Source: Paenibacillus sp. FSL K6-1330 (lineage in GTDB: Bacteria; Bacillota; Bacilli; Paenibacillales; Paenibacillaceae). Taken from it: DNA of 64,000 nucleotides. The DNA is taken from positions 6,151,501-6,215,500 of the forward strand of contig NZ_CP150269.1 of assembly GCF_037976825.1 (NCBI RefSeq), given 5' to 3'. The notes below the pieces were generated by a model. It worked only from the letters and a program-made list of their open reading frames with translations. It was not told where the DNA came from and searched no databases. Shown in pieces: positions 28,879 through 37,203 of the stretch. A program made the translations under genes and the position numbers. The stretch's first letter is position 1. Each line of letters opens with the position of its first letter.

Positions 28879-28980
28879 ATGCATATACATCAAAGGCATA
28901 CCCTCCTTATCTCGCAAGAAAAAATTCCGCTATATGCGGTCTGTCTTATGAGAGTGTACGTCGGTAGACGTTTTTCTTAA
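28879..28980 (+). CDS. Possible leader peptide in repeat unit 2 (33 aa)
   Basis: Same length and frame as the unit-1 peptide, ending MRVYVGRRFS and TAA. Differences between copies change few residues. Ribosome binding site weak. Confidence 0.35.
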   Translation: MHIHQRHTLLISQEKIPLYAVCLMRVYVGRRFS

Positions 28981-29142
28981 GAGATAAGAATGTATATACA
29001 TCAGAGGCATACCCTCCTTATCTCGCAAGAAAAACTTCCGCTATACGCGGTCTGTCTTATGAGAGTGTACGTCGGTAGACGTTTTTCTTATAATGAAGAA
29101 TTAATCGAACAAACATATAGAATGATGGAGGTTTCACATAAC

Positions 29143-31095
29143 ATGCTGCTGCAAGCCAATGGCATTACGAAATTATACGGGGTTACGCCCGTGCTGGACG
29201 GGATCAGTCTACAGGTGCTTGAACGCGAAAGAATCGGCCTTGTCGGAGTCAATGGAGCCGGGAAATCGACCCTGCTCAAAATTTTGGCAGGCGAGATGTC
29301 TTATGATGGCGGACAAATCTTCAAGGCTAAGGAAACCACCGTCGGTTATCTTGCCCAGAACAGCGGGCTTCAGTCCGATTCGTCGATATGGAACGAGATG
29401 CTGGATGTATTCACTCCCCTTCTGGAGATGGAGCGCGAGCTGCGTCAGATGGAGGAACAAATTGCCGACCCGAAGTCGAGCGAGGATCCGAAGAAATACC
29501 AGGAGCTTCTGGATCGTTATGCGATCCGTTCAGACTGGTTCAAGGATCAGGGCGGTTATGAGATCGAAACACGTATCCGCAGCGTCCTCCACGGCATGGG
29601 ATTTGGCAGCTTTTCGCCGGATACCTCCATTGCCACATTAAGCGGCGGGCAGAAGACAAGGCTGGCCCTTGCAAAAATATTGCTGCAGGCACCCGACCTG
29701 CTCATGCTGGATGAACCGACGAACCATCTGGATATCGCGACCCTCACCTGGCTGGAGGATTATCTGCGAGGCTATTCCGGTTCATTGCTTGTCGTTTCCC
29801 ACGACCGCTATTTCCTGGATCGTCTCGTGACGACCATCGTTGAAATCGAACGCCGTCACTCCAAAAAATATACGGGCAACTACAGCCGGTATATTGAGCT
29901 GAAGGCAGCGGAATACGAATCCCAGCTGAAGCAATACGAGAAGCAGCAGGATGAGATCTCCCGCATGGAGACCTTCATTCAGCGAAATCTGGTCCGGGCC
30001 TCTACGACCAAGCGGGCGCAGAGCCGTCGCAAAGCGCTGGATAAAATGGAACGGATGGACAAACCGCTGGGGGATCTGAAGAAAGCACATTTTTCTTTTG
30101 AAGCCGAGTATATGTCAGGCAAGGATGTGCTTCATGTGCGGGATCTGGCGCTTGCGTTCGAGCAGGACAAACCGTTGTTTAGGCAGGTTTCCTTTGATCT
30201 CAGCCGCGGAGAAACCGTAGCTTTGATCGGTCCCAACGGAGTTGGCAAATCGACGCTCCTTAAATGCCTGATCGGTACATTGAAGCCAACGGCGGGATCG
30301 CTGCAATGGGGAACAAAAGTGAAAATCGGCTACTACGATCAAGAGCAATCCGAGCTGAATCCGAGCAATACCGTTCTGGAAGAGCTATGGGGCACCTATC
30401 CGCATATGGAGGAAGCCCGAATCCGCACCGTTCTGGGCAACTTCCTCTTCAGCGGCGAAGATGTGCTCAAGAAGATCAGTTCCTTAAGCGGCGGGGAAAA
30501 AGCACGCGTCTCGCTTGCCAAGCTGATGCTCCTGGAAGCCAACATGCTCATCTTGGACGAGCCGACGAACCATCTCGACTTATTTGCAAAAGAGGTTCTG
30601 GAATCGGCACTAATGGATTACGAAGGCACTTTATTGTTCATATCCCATGACCGTTACTTCCTTAACAAAATGGCCGAGCGCATCATCGAGCTTCATCCGG
30701 ACGGCATTCAACATTTCCTGGGTAATTATGACGACTATACGGAGAAAAAGCAGGAAATTCTCGATATGAATGATGAACCTTCCGAGCCGTTTGCTCGTCA
30801 CACCCTGAAGCAGGAAGGGAAAGCCGAAGCTACCGTCGAGAAACAGGGAGCCGTTTCCTTTGAAGCTGAGAAGCAAGCAAAGCGGGAGGAACGAAACCGT
30901 CAGCGCAAGCTCACAAGTCTGGAAGAGCAAATTCATGCTTTGGAATCGGACATCTCCGAGCTAGAGACCGAGATGACGCTGCCGGAGATCTATCAGGATT
31001 ATATGGCACTCCAAGAACGCCAGCAGTCGTTAGAGGAGAAAAAGAGTCAGCTTGAGCAAATTTTTACCGAATGGGAGTCATTGCTGGAAACTTAA
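29143..31095 (+). CDS. ydiF: ABC-F family ribosome-associated ATPase (YdiF type)
   Basis: 650 residues from the ATG at 29143, with GGAGG eleven bases upstream. Two ABC domains: Walker A GVNGAGKST (35-43) and GPNGVGKST; signatures LSGGQKTR and LSGGEKAR; Walker B LLMLDEPTNHLD and MLILDEPTNHLD; the interdomain linker (KYTGNYSRYIELK onward) typical of ABC-F proteins; a C-terminal coiled coil from about 560. No membrane part, so it acts on ribosomes rather than as a transporter. Neighbours (tsaD, moaC, tat, gro) match B. subtilis ydiF. The reading frame is open upstream through the last repeat copy. Confidence 0.93.
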   Translation: MLLQANGITKLYGVTPVLDGISLQVLERERIGLVGVNGAGKSTLLKILAGEMSYDGGQIFKAKETTVGYLAQNSGLQSDSSIWNEMLDVFTPLLEMERELRQMEEQIADPKSSEDPKKYQELLDRYAIRSDWFKDQGGYEIETRIRSVLHGMGFGSFSPDTSIATLSGGQKTRLALAKILLQAPDLLMLDEPTNHLDIATLTWLEDYLRGYSGSLLVVSHDRYFLDRLVTTIVEIERRHSKKYTGNYSRYIELKAAEYESQLKQYEKQQDEISRMETFIQRNLVRASTTKRAQSRRKALDKMERMDKPLGDLKKAHFSFEAEYMSGKDVLHVRDLALAFEQDKPLFRQVSFDLSRGETVALIGPNGVGKSTLLKCLIGTLKPTAGSLQWGTKVKIGYYDQEQSELNPSNTVLEELWGTYPHMEEARIRTVLGNFLFSGEDVLKKISSLSGGEKARVSLAKLMLLEANMLILDEPTNHLDLFAKEVLESALMDYEGTLLFISHDRYFLNKMAERIIELHPDGIQHFLGNYDDYTEKKQEILDMNDEPSEPFARHTLKQEGKAEATVEKQGAVSFEAEKQAKREERNRQRKLTSLEEQIHALESDISELETEMTLPEIYQDYMALQERQQSLEEKKSQLEQIFTEWESLLET

Positions 31096-31133
31096 AAAAA
31101 ATTCACAAAAGTGTTTCAAATGGAGTTTTGCAT

Positions 31134-31393
31134 TTATACACAAACTTATCCCCAATAATGGTGCATAAGTTTACCATGGAAATGGCCGAAATGGCCATTT
31201 TTTTGTTGTTATTCGCGCATCGTCGGTCCTATATCCAACTTTATCCACTAAGTTATTCACATTATCCACAGTTTCCACCGAAGAAATTGAAAATCCTGTC
31301 CCCTCTTTTCAGCGTCTTGCAAAAGACCGATTTATCGACATTTTTCTCGCTTATGCACATTTTTCGGCGAATATGTGGATAACGTTGTTCACA
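31134..31393. promoter_or_regulatory. DnaA-box cluster between ydiF and leuA
   Basis: Five exact TTATNCACA matches: 31134-31142, 31253-31261, 31262-31270, 31351-31359 (+) and 31374-31382 (minus). Four one-mismatch sites: 31146-31154, 31241-31249, 31332-31340, 31385-31393. Nine sites in 260 bp, two of them directly abutting, is far above chance. The ydiF terminator lies within it. Confidence 0.85.
31180..31208 (+). terminator. Terminator after ydiF
   Basis: AAATGGCC-GAAAT-GGCCATTT followed by T residues, 85 nt past the stop. Confidence 0.88.
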
Positions 31394-31480
31394 ACTTGAC
31401 AGAATTACATGTCTTATATAATAGGCTTCTATATAGACTTACCACTTGTTATTTGCCAGTTATATTAAGCTAGATTTTGA

Positions 31481-31517
31481 AAAAAGCGACCTTCCTAAGT
31501 GCAGTTCGGAAGGTCGC
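31481..31517 (-). terminator. Terminator after leuA
   Basis: GCGACCTTCC / GGAAGGTCGC with a 12-nt loop; on the minus strand it exits into TTTTTTC. Confidence 0.88.
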
Positions 31518-31573
31518 TTGTGCCAACAATTATCGAAGTGGAGACGCTAAGGTTCCCTGTTCAGCTTCCTCGC

Positions 31574-33097
31574 TTAGACCGACATCAACGCCGAGTTGCA
31601 TGCAGCAACGTATGCCAGGCCTGCGGCCATAACGATATCCTGATGCACGGCCGTGCCGCGGAAGATCTTGCCCGCCTTCTCAACCGTGACCGCCGCTTCG
31701 GCATGCGCATCTTCGCCGCTACTTAACGAATGAAGTTCCAAATCGCCAAAGCGGATGGCGCTGCTAATTCCTTGGCTGATCGCCGAAATAACGGCTTGCA
31801 CCGGACCGTCCGCCACGCTGGAATAGGTGGCCTCAGTTTGCTCGCCCAGATGACGCAGCGTAACGGCCGCAACCCGGCTGCTGCCCGTTCCCGAAATGAC
31901 CTGGGCCTCGGTCAGCTCATATACTTGGGCCGGTTTGCCTAGTGTGCTGCTCACCATCTGCAGCAGTTGATCATCGCTGACCACCTTCTGACGGTCAGCC
32001 GTCTCCTTGAAGGTATCGTACAAGGACTCCATCTCGGATGCTTCGAGCTGGACACCGTACCTGGCAAGACGATCCTTCAATGCATGACGACCGGAATGCT
32101 TGCCCAGCACGATCATGCTCCGCGGAATCCCCAGTTTTTCCGGGTCCATAATCTCGTAGGTGCTTCGATCCTTCAGCAGACCGTCCTGATGGATGCCGGA
32201 TTCATGCTGGAAGGCGTTCCGGCCGACCACAGGCTTATTGAAGGCAATTGGAAAATGCATCGCACCGCTAACGAGACGGGATACTTCATACAGCTTCTCG
32301 GCCGTAATGCCCGTCTCCGCCCGCAGCATGTCGCCCCGGGTAGATAGAGCCATGACGAGCTCCTCCAGTGCGCAGTTGCCTGTACGTTCGCCCACCCCAT
32401 TCACGGTGACCTCGATTTGGCTGGCGCCGTTCTCGATCGCGGCCAGGCTGTTGGCCACAGCCAGACCGAGATCATTGTGGCAGTGGGCGCTGTAAGTGAC
32501 TGTCTTTCCGCCACGCGCGCCTTCCCGCACGCGTCGGAACATCTGACCATATTCGTTCGGAAGCGCGTATCCAACCGTATCGGGCAGATTGATAATCGTT
32601 GCGCCCTCTTCAATGACGGCCTCCACCATCTCAATCAGGTCGTCAATGCTGGTGCGCGAGGCATCCATCGCCGTAAATTCCACCACGTCGCTGAACTGCT
32701 TCGCATAAGCTGTCATCTCACGTGCCCTTGCGACCACATCTGGACGGCTCATGCGCAGCTGGTGGCGAAGATGGATGTCGGAAGACGAAATAAACAGATG
32801 AATCCGCCTTCTGGCCGCGTCTTGGGTGGCCTTGACAGCAGCATCAATGTCCCCTCTCACAGCACGCGCGAATCCGCATATCTCCACCTGCTGCAGCTGT
32901 CTCGAGATGGCCTGCACAGCGGCAAACTCCCCGGGGCTGGACACCGGGAACCCAGGCTCCATTACGTCAACGCCCAGCTCCGCCAGCTTTCCGGCCAGCA
33001 CAATTTTCTGCTCAGGCTGCAGACTTGCTCCCGGTGCCTGTTCCCCGTCCCGCAATGTGGTATCGAATATTTGGATGGTTCTCATGGATTCACTCAT
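31574..33097 (-). CDS. leuA: 2-isopropylmalate synthase
   Basis: 507 residues from the ATG at 33097 (AAGGAGG upstream). The DRE-TIM motif DTTLRDGEQAPG (12-23), metal ligands in SAHCHNDLG, GVGERTGNCALEE and the C-terminal regulatory (LeuA_dimer) part are all present. It condenses acetyl-CoA with 2-oxoisovalerate, the first committed step to leucine. Two tandem T-boxes with CUC (Leu) specifiers precede it, which favours leuA over citramalate or homocitrate synthase. It interrupts the usual tsaD-ydiF neighbourhood. Confidence 0.92.
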   Translation of the reverse strand: MSESMRTIQIFDTTLRDGEQAPGASLQPEQKIVLAGKLAELGVDVMEPGFPVSSPGEFAAVQAISRQLQQVEICGFARAVRGDIDAAVKATQDAARRRIHLFISSSDIHLRHQLRMSRPDVVARAREMTAYAKQFSDVVEFTAMDASRTSIDDLIEMVEAVIEEGATIINLPDTVGYALPNEYGQMFRRVREGARGGKTVTYSAHCHNDLGLAVANSLAAIENGASQIEVTVNGVGERTGNCALEELVMALSTRGDMLRAETGITAEKLYEVSRLVSGAMHFPIAFNKPVVGRNAFQHESGIHQDGLLKDRSTYEIMDPEKLGIPRSMIVLGKHSGRHALKDRLARYGVQLEASEMESLYDTFKETADRQKVVSDDQLLQMVSSTLGKPAQVYELTEAQVISGTGSSRVAAVTLRHLGEQTEATYSSVADGPVQAVISAISQGISSAIRFGDLELHSLSSGEDAHAEAAVTVEKAGKIFRGTAVHQDIVMAAGLAYVAACNSALMSV

Positions 33098-33228
33098 TTT
33101 TGTATACTCCTCCTTGGTTATGGGTATGACCCGATTTCCTACGGGCTTGTTGTCCCATCTGCTCGATATGTTCGCTTTACGTCCGCACGTCGACTTGCGT
33201 TCGCATCCCACCCTGCTGCTGCCGGCAG

Positions 33229-33600
33229 CAAAAAAGCCCGCCATCTCTTCATATAAGAGACGACGGGCTAACACCCTCCGTGGTACCACTCTAATTGACG
33301 CGCCTCGTTCGCAGCCGTTCTGCCGCGACATATACACGTCCACTCACGTCCATGATCTCCTCATACCGGCCGGTCATAAAGAGAATGGACATCCTGATGA
33401 CGGAGGAAACTCCGTAAGAGAGTATAGCTGCATTCATGGTCGTTGGTCTGTCTTGCTCCCTCACCGATGCGTGCTGTTCCCCTCTTCCGCTCCCGGGTGA
33501 GATTCAAAGCTTGCTGCCGCTGCGTTACACCAAACCCGCAGCTCTCTGTAGACAGCTCTCTTTTACTGCTCCCGTTCATCGCGTTTATTCGATATGCTGT
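33229..33600 (-). promoter_or_regulatory. T-box riboswitch 2 (proximal), Leu specifier CUC
   Basis: Minus strand: AGAGAGCTGCGGG and GGTTTGGTGTAACGC stem I features, specifier loop GAATCTCACC (CTC at 33499-33501), antiterminator core AGAGTGGTACCACGG (33276-33290) and terminator GCCCG...CGGGC with a T run (33229-33269). Controls leuA by uncharged tRNA-Leu. Confidence 0.93.
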
Positions 33601-33714
33601 TATGCAGAATCTCATGATATCCGGGACTTCACCGGGTATCCTGCCTCTTTTGCACTGGCTCGTTGTTATTGCCTACTTCTGCTTGATCAAAGCATTAACT
33701 GCCTAATAAGAATG

Positions 33715-34055
33715 CAAAAAAGCCTGCCATCTCTTATTCAAGAGACGACAGGCTATCCTATCGCGGTACCACTCTTGTTGACTCTAAGCTCCCGGGTTCA
33801 AGCTGTTCCCGGACCTTAAAGCCCCCTCCATCGCCAAATCACAAATGATTTGTACGCAGCCGTTCTCACGGAGGCCATCCCGTAACAAGGTCAAACTCCG
33901 CAATCAATCCATGCCTGATCGCACTTCATTGCGCAAGGTTCCCCTGCTCCGCTCCCAGGTGAGTTCAGGCCCCTCTCGTCTGCGTTGCACCGTCCCGCAG
34001 CTCTCTACATCCAAGGTTCACCTTACTGGTCCTGTTCTTTGCGTTTCAATATTCT
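33715..34055 (-). promoter_or_regulatory. T-box riboswitch 1 (distal), Leu specifier CUC
   Basis: Minus strand: AGAGAGCTGCGGGACGGTGC, specifier loop GAACTCACC (CTC at 33961-33963), antiterminator core GAGTGGTACCGCG, and terminator AGCCTG...CAGGCT with a T run (33715-33754). It is followed by a second full T-box, so transcription must pass two tRNA-Leu checkpoints. Confidence 0.93.
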
Positions 34056-34069
34056 GAAATTTGATCAAG

Positions 34070-34098
34070 ATTATACGTCCTATATAAAGACGTGTCAA
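34070..34098 (-). promoter_or_regulatory. Consensus sigma-A promoter of the leuA T-box leader
   Basis: Minus strand TTGACA (34098-34093), 17-nt spacer, TATAAT (34075-34070); perfect match, immediately after the tsaD stop. Confidence 0.92.
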
Positions 34099-34104
34099 GA
34101 CGTT

Positions 34105-35154
34105 TTAGCTTAATGGCTCCGCCCAAAGTTCCAGCGACATTTGCGGGTCGGCCTTCATATCGAGCGACGTAAAGCTCCCCTGCTTCCATTTCAAATGTGC
34201 CGCGGCAGCAATCATCGCTCCGTTATCGGTACAATACTGAAATGGCGGGATCGTCAGCAAAATCCCTTCCTGCTCGCAACGTTCAGCCAATGTTTTACGG
34301 AGCCCGCGATTAGCGGCAACACCACCGCACAGCAGCAACTGCTTGGCATCATATGCTCTGACCGCGCGAACCGCCTTTTCCACGAGCACTTCAACCACCG
34401 ATTCCTGGAAACCCCGGGCTATCGCTTCCGTCCGGACTTCCTCTCCACGCATTTTGCTCTGATTGACGACATTTAATACAGCCGATTTCAGACCGCTGAA
34501 GCTAAAGTCATAGGAATCCGGCTCCAGCCATACACGGGGAAGCTCCACAACCTCTTCGGCCTCCAATGCCATACGGTCGACATGCGGGCCCCCGGGATAC
34601 GGAAAGCCAAGCGCTCTGGCCACTTTGTCGTACGCTTCGCCAACTGCATCATCGCGCGTCCTGCCGATCAACTCAAAGCTGCCTTCGTCTTTCATGTAAA
34701 CCAGCTCGGTGTGACCGCCGGAAACAACCAGTGCCATACAAGGGTAAGCGATATCGCCCACAAAGCGGTTGGCATAAATATGACCCGCAATATGATGCGT
34801 ACCGATTAGCGGCTTGTCAAGCGCAAACGCCAGGCTTTTAGCAGCCATAACGCCAACGAGTAGCGCTCCGACCAGACCAGGCCCCTGCGTTACGGCGATC
34901 GCCGACAAATCCTTCATTTCAATGCCGGCCTCAGCTACGGCTTGTTCAATAATTAGCGTGATGCTCTCCACATGCTTGCGGGAAGCCACCTCGGGGACCA
35001 CCCCGCCAAAAGCTTTATGCGTTTCAATCTGGCTGGCAATGACGCTGGACAAAACCTCGTAGCCATCCTTTACTACGGCAACCGAGGTTTCATCGCAGCT
35101 CGTTTCTATCGCCAATATGCAGCTGTGCTGCCGGTCTACTCTTTCTTCATTCAT
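34105..35154 (-). CDS. tsaD: tRNA t6A threonylcarbamoyltransferase TsaD
   Basis: 349 residues from the ATG at 35154, which overlaps the rimI stop as ATGA. ASKHA fold: [16 protein letters not shown], the metal ligands in GTHHIAGHI, and the nucleotide motif [11 protein letters not shown]. It transfers threonylcarbamoyl to A37 of ANN-decoding tRNAs with TsaB and TsaE. Last gene of the tsaE-tsaB-rimI-tsaD operon. The B. subtilis homologue is called gcp/ydiE. Confidence 0.98.
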   Translation of the reverse strand: MNEERVDRQHSCILAIETSCDETSVAVVKDGYEVLSSVIASQIETHKAFGGVVPEVASRKHVESITLIIEQAVAEAGIEMKDLSAIAVTQGPGLVGALLVGVMAAKSLAFALDKPLIGTHHIAGHIYANRFVGDIAYPCMALVVSGGHTELVYMKDEGSFELIGRTRDDAVGEAYDKVARALGFPYPGGPHVDRMALEAEEVVELPRVWLEPDSYDFSFSGLKSAVLNVVNQSKMRGEEVRTEAIARGFQESVVEVLVEKAVRAVRAYDAKQLLLCGGVAANRGLRKTLAERCEQEGILLTIPPFQYCTDNGAMIAAAAHLKWKQGSFTSLDMKADPQMSLELWAEPLS

Positions 35155-35675
35155 GATAGCCTTTGACTTCCTTCCTCGCCATCGTCCTCCCGATAAGGGG
35201 GCAGATCTGCCCACATGATGAGTGCGTCTTCCTGGTTATCGGAATAATACCCCTTCCGGACACCGGCTGGTTTAAACCCTTTTTTGGTATATAAGTGCTG
35301 GGCAACGTGATTGGATACCCGAACTTCCAGCGTCATTTTCTCCATTCCCATATAGGCAGCGGTCTTCATCAGTTCCGTAAGCAGTCGATCGCCCCACTTG
35401 CGTCCGCGGTACTGCTCCAGCAGCGCAATATTCGTAACGTGTGCTTCGTCAACGATCGTCCACATGCCCGCATATCCAACCGTCTTGCCTTCGTACTCCA
35501 TAATCATATAACGTGCGAAATGATTCAGTTTCAGCTCATTGTGAAAAGCTTCCTCGGTCCAAGGCACGGTGAACGCTTCACGCTCCACCACGAGAACCTC
35601 CGGAATATCCTCCAGGGTCATCAACCGAAAGGACAAACCGTCTTCACCATTTACCGGCTTCTTCTGCTGATCCAT
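35151..35675 (-). CDS. rimI: Ribosomal protein alanine N-acetyltransferase RimI
   Basis: 174 residues from the ATG at 35675 ([10 protein letters not shown]). GNAT fold: [14 protein letters not shown] near residue 40, and the acetyl-CoA loop [18 protein letters not shown] (about 85-102). RimI acetylates the N-terminus of S18 in E. coli, and is usually located in the t6A operon. It starts 20 bp after tsaB and overlaps tsaD by four bases. Confidence 0.95.
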   Translation of the reverse strand: MDQQKKPVNGEDGLSFRLMTLEDIPEVLVVEREAFTVPWTEEAFHNELKLNHFARYMIMEYEGKTVGYAGMWTIVDEAHVTNIALLEQYRGRKWGDRLLTELMKTAAYMGMEKMTLEVRVSNHVAQHLYTKKGFKPAGVRKGYYSDNQEDALIMWADLPPYREDDGEEGSQRLS

Positions 35676-35694
35676 GACGAATCCTACGCTCCCT

Positions 35695-36486
35695 TCACCG
35701 CTTACGCAGCAGGTTCGCTTCCGCTTCGGAAAGCTGTGTATAATTGGGCACCAGTGTATGCACATCATCCGCTTCCCCAGCGAGCAACCTGGCTGCTCCC
35801 AAGTACCCCATCCAGCGGCCTTCAAGCGAATACGGATGAATATGCAGCCCGTCTCCAAACCCAGGCTCAAGCCCGCGAGCGGTTTCGGCATGAAGCTCCA
35901 CTTCCCCAGTAAACCAAAGGCAAATCGGGCGCTCCTCTTCAGGCAGCTTGCTGATCCGTTCCTGTATGGCCTCCACCCAGGATTGCATCAGGCGAATACC
36001 GTCTGCCTCCATACGTATCGGCGCATCCTCTTGGCTCTCTGAATCGGCAGCGAATAATGCCGTGTACACTTGTCCCCGTCTTGCATCCAGCAGCGGAATG
36101 ACCCAGTGGACTCCCTTCTTCGGCTCGGCTTGATGCCATCCGGAGTTCAAGCCCCCCCATGCCAAGGCATGCAGGCTGGATACCCCGACAACCGGGATGT
36201 GATTAGCCCATGCCAATGTTTTGGCAGCCGTTACCGCAATCCGGATCCCCGTATAAGAACCCGGACCTACTCCTACGGCAATGCCGTCCATCTGGTCCAT
36301 GCCGAGGCCTGCTTCCGCAAGCGCCTGTGCCATCACCGGGTGCAGATGCACCGAGTGGTTGCGGTCCGCATTCGTGTTCACTTCCGACAGCAGCTTGTCC
36401 TGCTCCATCACGGATACCGTCAGCGATGCCGTAGACGTATCCAGCGCCAAAAACCGCTGCTGCGGCTTCGTGTCATTGTTGTTCAT
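35695..36486 (-). CDS. tsaB: tRNA t6A protein TsaB
   Basis: 263 residues from the ATG at 36486, which overlaps the end of tsaE by 14 bases. FLALDTSTASLTVSV at the start and GVGPGSYTGIRIAVTAAKTLA are the YeaZ/TsaB signatures. It is a TsaD paralogue lacking the metal site and acts as the scaffold partner. Confidence 0.97.
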   Translation of the reverse strand: MNNNDTKPQQRFLALDTSTASLTVSVMEQDKLLSEVNTNADRNHSVHLHPVMAQALAEAGLGMDQMDGIAVGVGPGSYTGIRIAVTAAKTLAWANHIPVVGVSSLHALAWGGLNSGWHQAEPKKGVHWVIPLLDARRGQVYTALFAADSESQEDAPIRMEADGIRLMQSWVEAIQERISKLPEEERPICLWFTGEVELHAETARGLEPGFGDGLHIHPYSLEGRWMGYLGAARLLAGEADDVHTLVPNYTQLSEAEANLLRKR

Positions 36487-36976
36487 TCCAGCTACCCCAT
36501 TTTTCATTCAAATCCCGGCACCACTCGCCATAGGGCTCGCCCTGGCTTGAAAGTGTGATGATCCGGTTAGTTTCGCCTGTCGTTTCAAGCTGGACATGCA
36601 GATAACGCTCCGGCAAAAGTTCGGTGATCAGGCTGCTCCACTCCACGAGACAAACCCCTTCTCCAAAAAAGTACTCATCCAGCCCGAGCTCATCCGCTTC
36701 ATCGATCGACAAACGGTACACATCCATATGGTAGAGCGGCAGACGCCCCTCATATTCTTTAATAATCGTAAATGTCGGGCTATTCACAACCCCGTTCACA
36801 CCAAGGTGCCGTGCAAATTGTTGGGAAAATGCCGTTTTTCCTGCTCCAAGATCTCCGTCCAGGCCGATGACAGTCCCTGGCTCGGCCCTAGCGGCTAGCC
36901 AAGCAGCAAGCTGCTCCGTCTCTTCCAGACTGCTTGAACTCATTCGAAACCGGCCCTCCGTACGGCCATTGTTCAC
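36473..36976 (-). CDS. tsaE: tRNA t6A ATPase TsaE
   Basis: 167 residues, GTG start seven bases after AAGGGTGG. P-loop GDLGAGKTAF (41-50), SPTF motif NSPTFTIIKEY and HMDVYRL, VEWSS typical of the YjeE family. It hydrolyses ATP to drive turnover of the TsaBD complex. First gene of the operon; the usual thiL neighbour is not within the window. Confidence 0.97.
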   Translation of the reverse strand: MNNGRTEGRFRMSSSSLEETEQLAAWLAARAEPGTVIGLDGDLGAGKTAFSQQFARHLGVNGVVNSPTFTIIKEYEGRLPLYHMDVYRLSIDEADELGLDEYFFGEGVCLVEWSSLITELLPERYLHVQLETTGETNRIITLSSQGEPYGEWCRDLNEKWGSWNEQQ

Positions 36977-37203
36977 TGATAACCCACCCTTTACTTAGTT
37001 TGCCCATATCTTAAAATACTTGATCTTCATTATATCGGTCCTCCCAAGCCGCTGCAAGAACATGGGTTTCGCTTTTAAGTTTGGGATGAGAAAAGAAACG
37101 TCAACCCAGGTATCAAACACTGACACGATGTAGTCAAAGATCAAGCCTTATAGTTAAACCAGAACAAAGATAAACCATGATAAAAACCTTGAGGAGGATG
37201 ACA

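Larger units (their letters stand above)
28645..29090 (+). repeat. 111-bp tandem array of structured units upstream of the ABC-F gene
   Basis: Conserved start GTCTTATGAG recurs at 28721, 28832, 28943 and 29054, so the period is exactly 111 bp; a diverged earlier copy covers about 28645-28720. Each unit can form GAGATAAG/CTTATCTC (loop 28 nt), CCGC/GCGG and ACGTC-GGTA-GACGT followed by TTTTC, and AAGAAAAA can pair with TTTTTCTT. The diverged copy changes the first stem to GATATCAG/CTGATATC (28650-28657 with 28686-28693), keeping pairing and loop length. The last unit runs into the ABC-F reading frame. Confidence 0.92.

Noticed and set aside
28645..29090. CRISPR array
   Set aside because: Copies are contiguous 111-bp tandem repeats without unique spacers; no cas genes.
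29089..29094. TATAAT as an ABC-F promoter at the end of the last repeat
   Set aside because: No -35 element at 17 +/- 1 nt upstream; TGTACG there is a poor match. Left as possible but unsupported.
31071..31382. 103-codon plus-strand frame
   Set aside because: It covers the ydiF terminator and DnaA-box cluster, and its composition looks like non-coding A/T-rich DNA.
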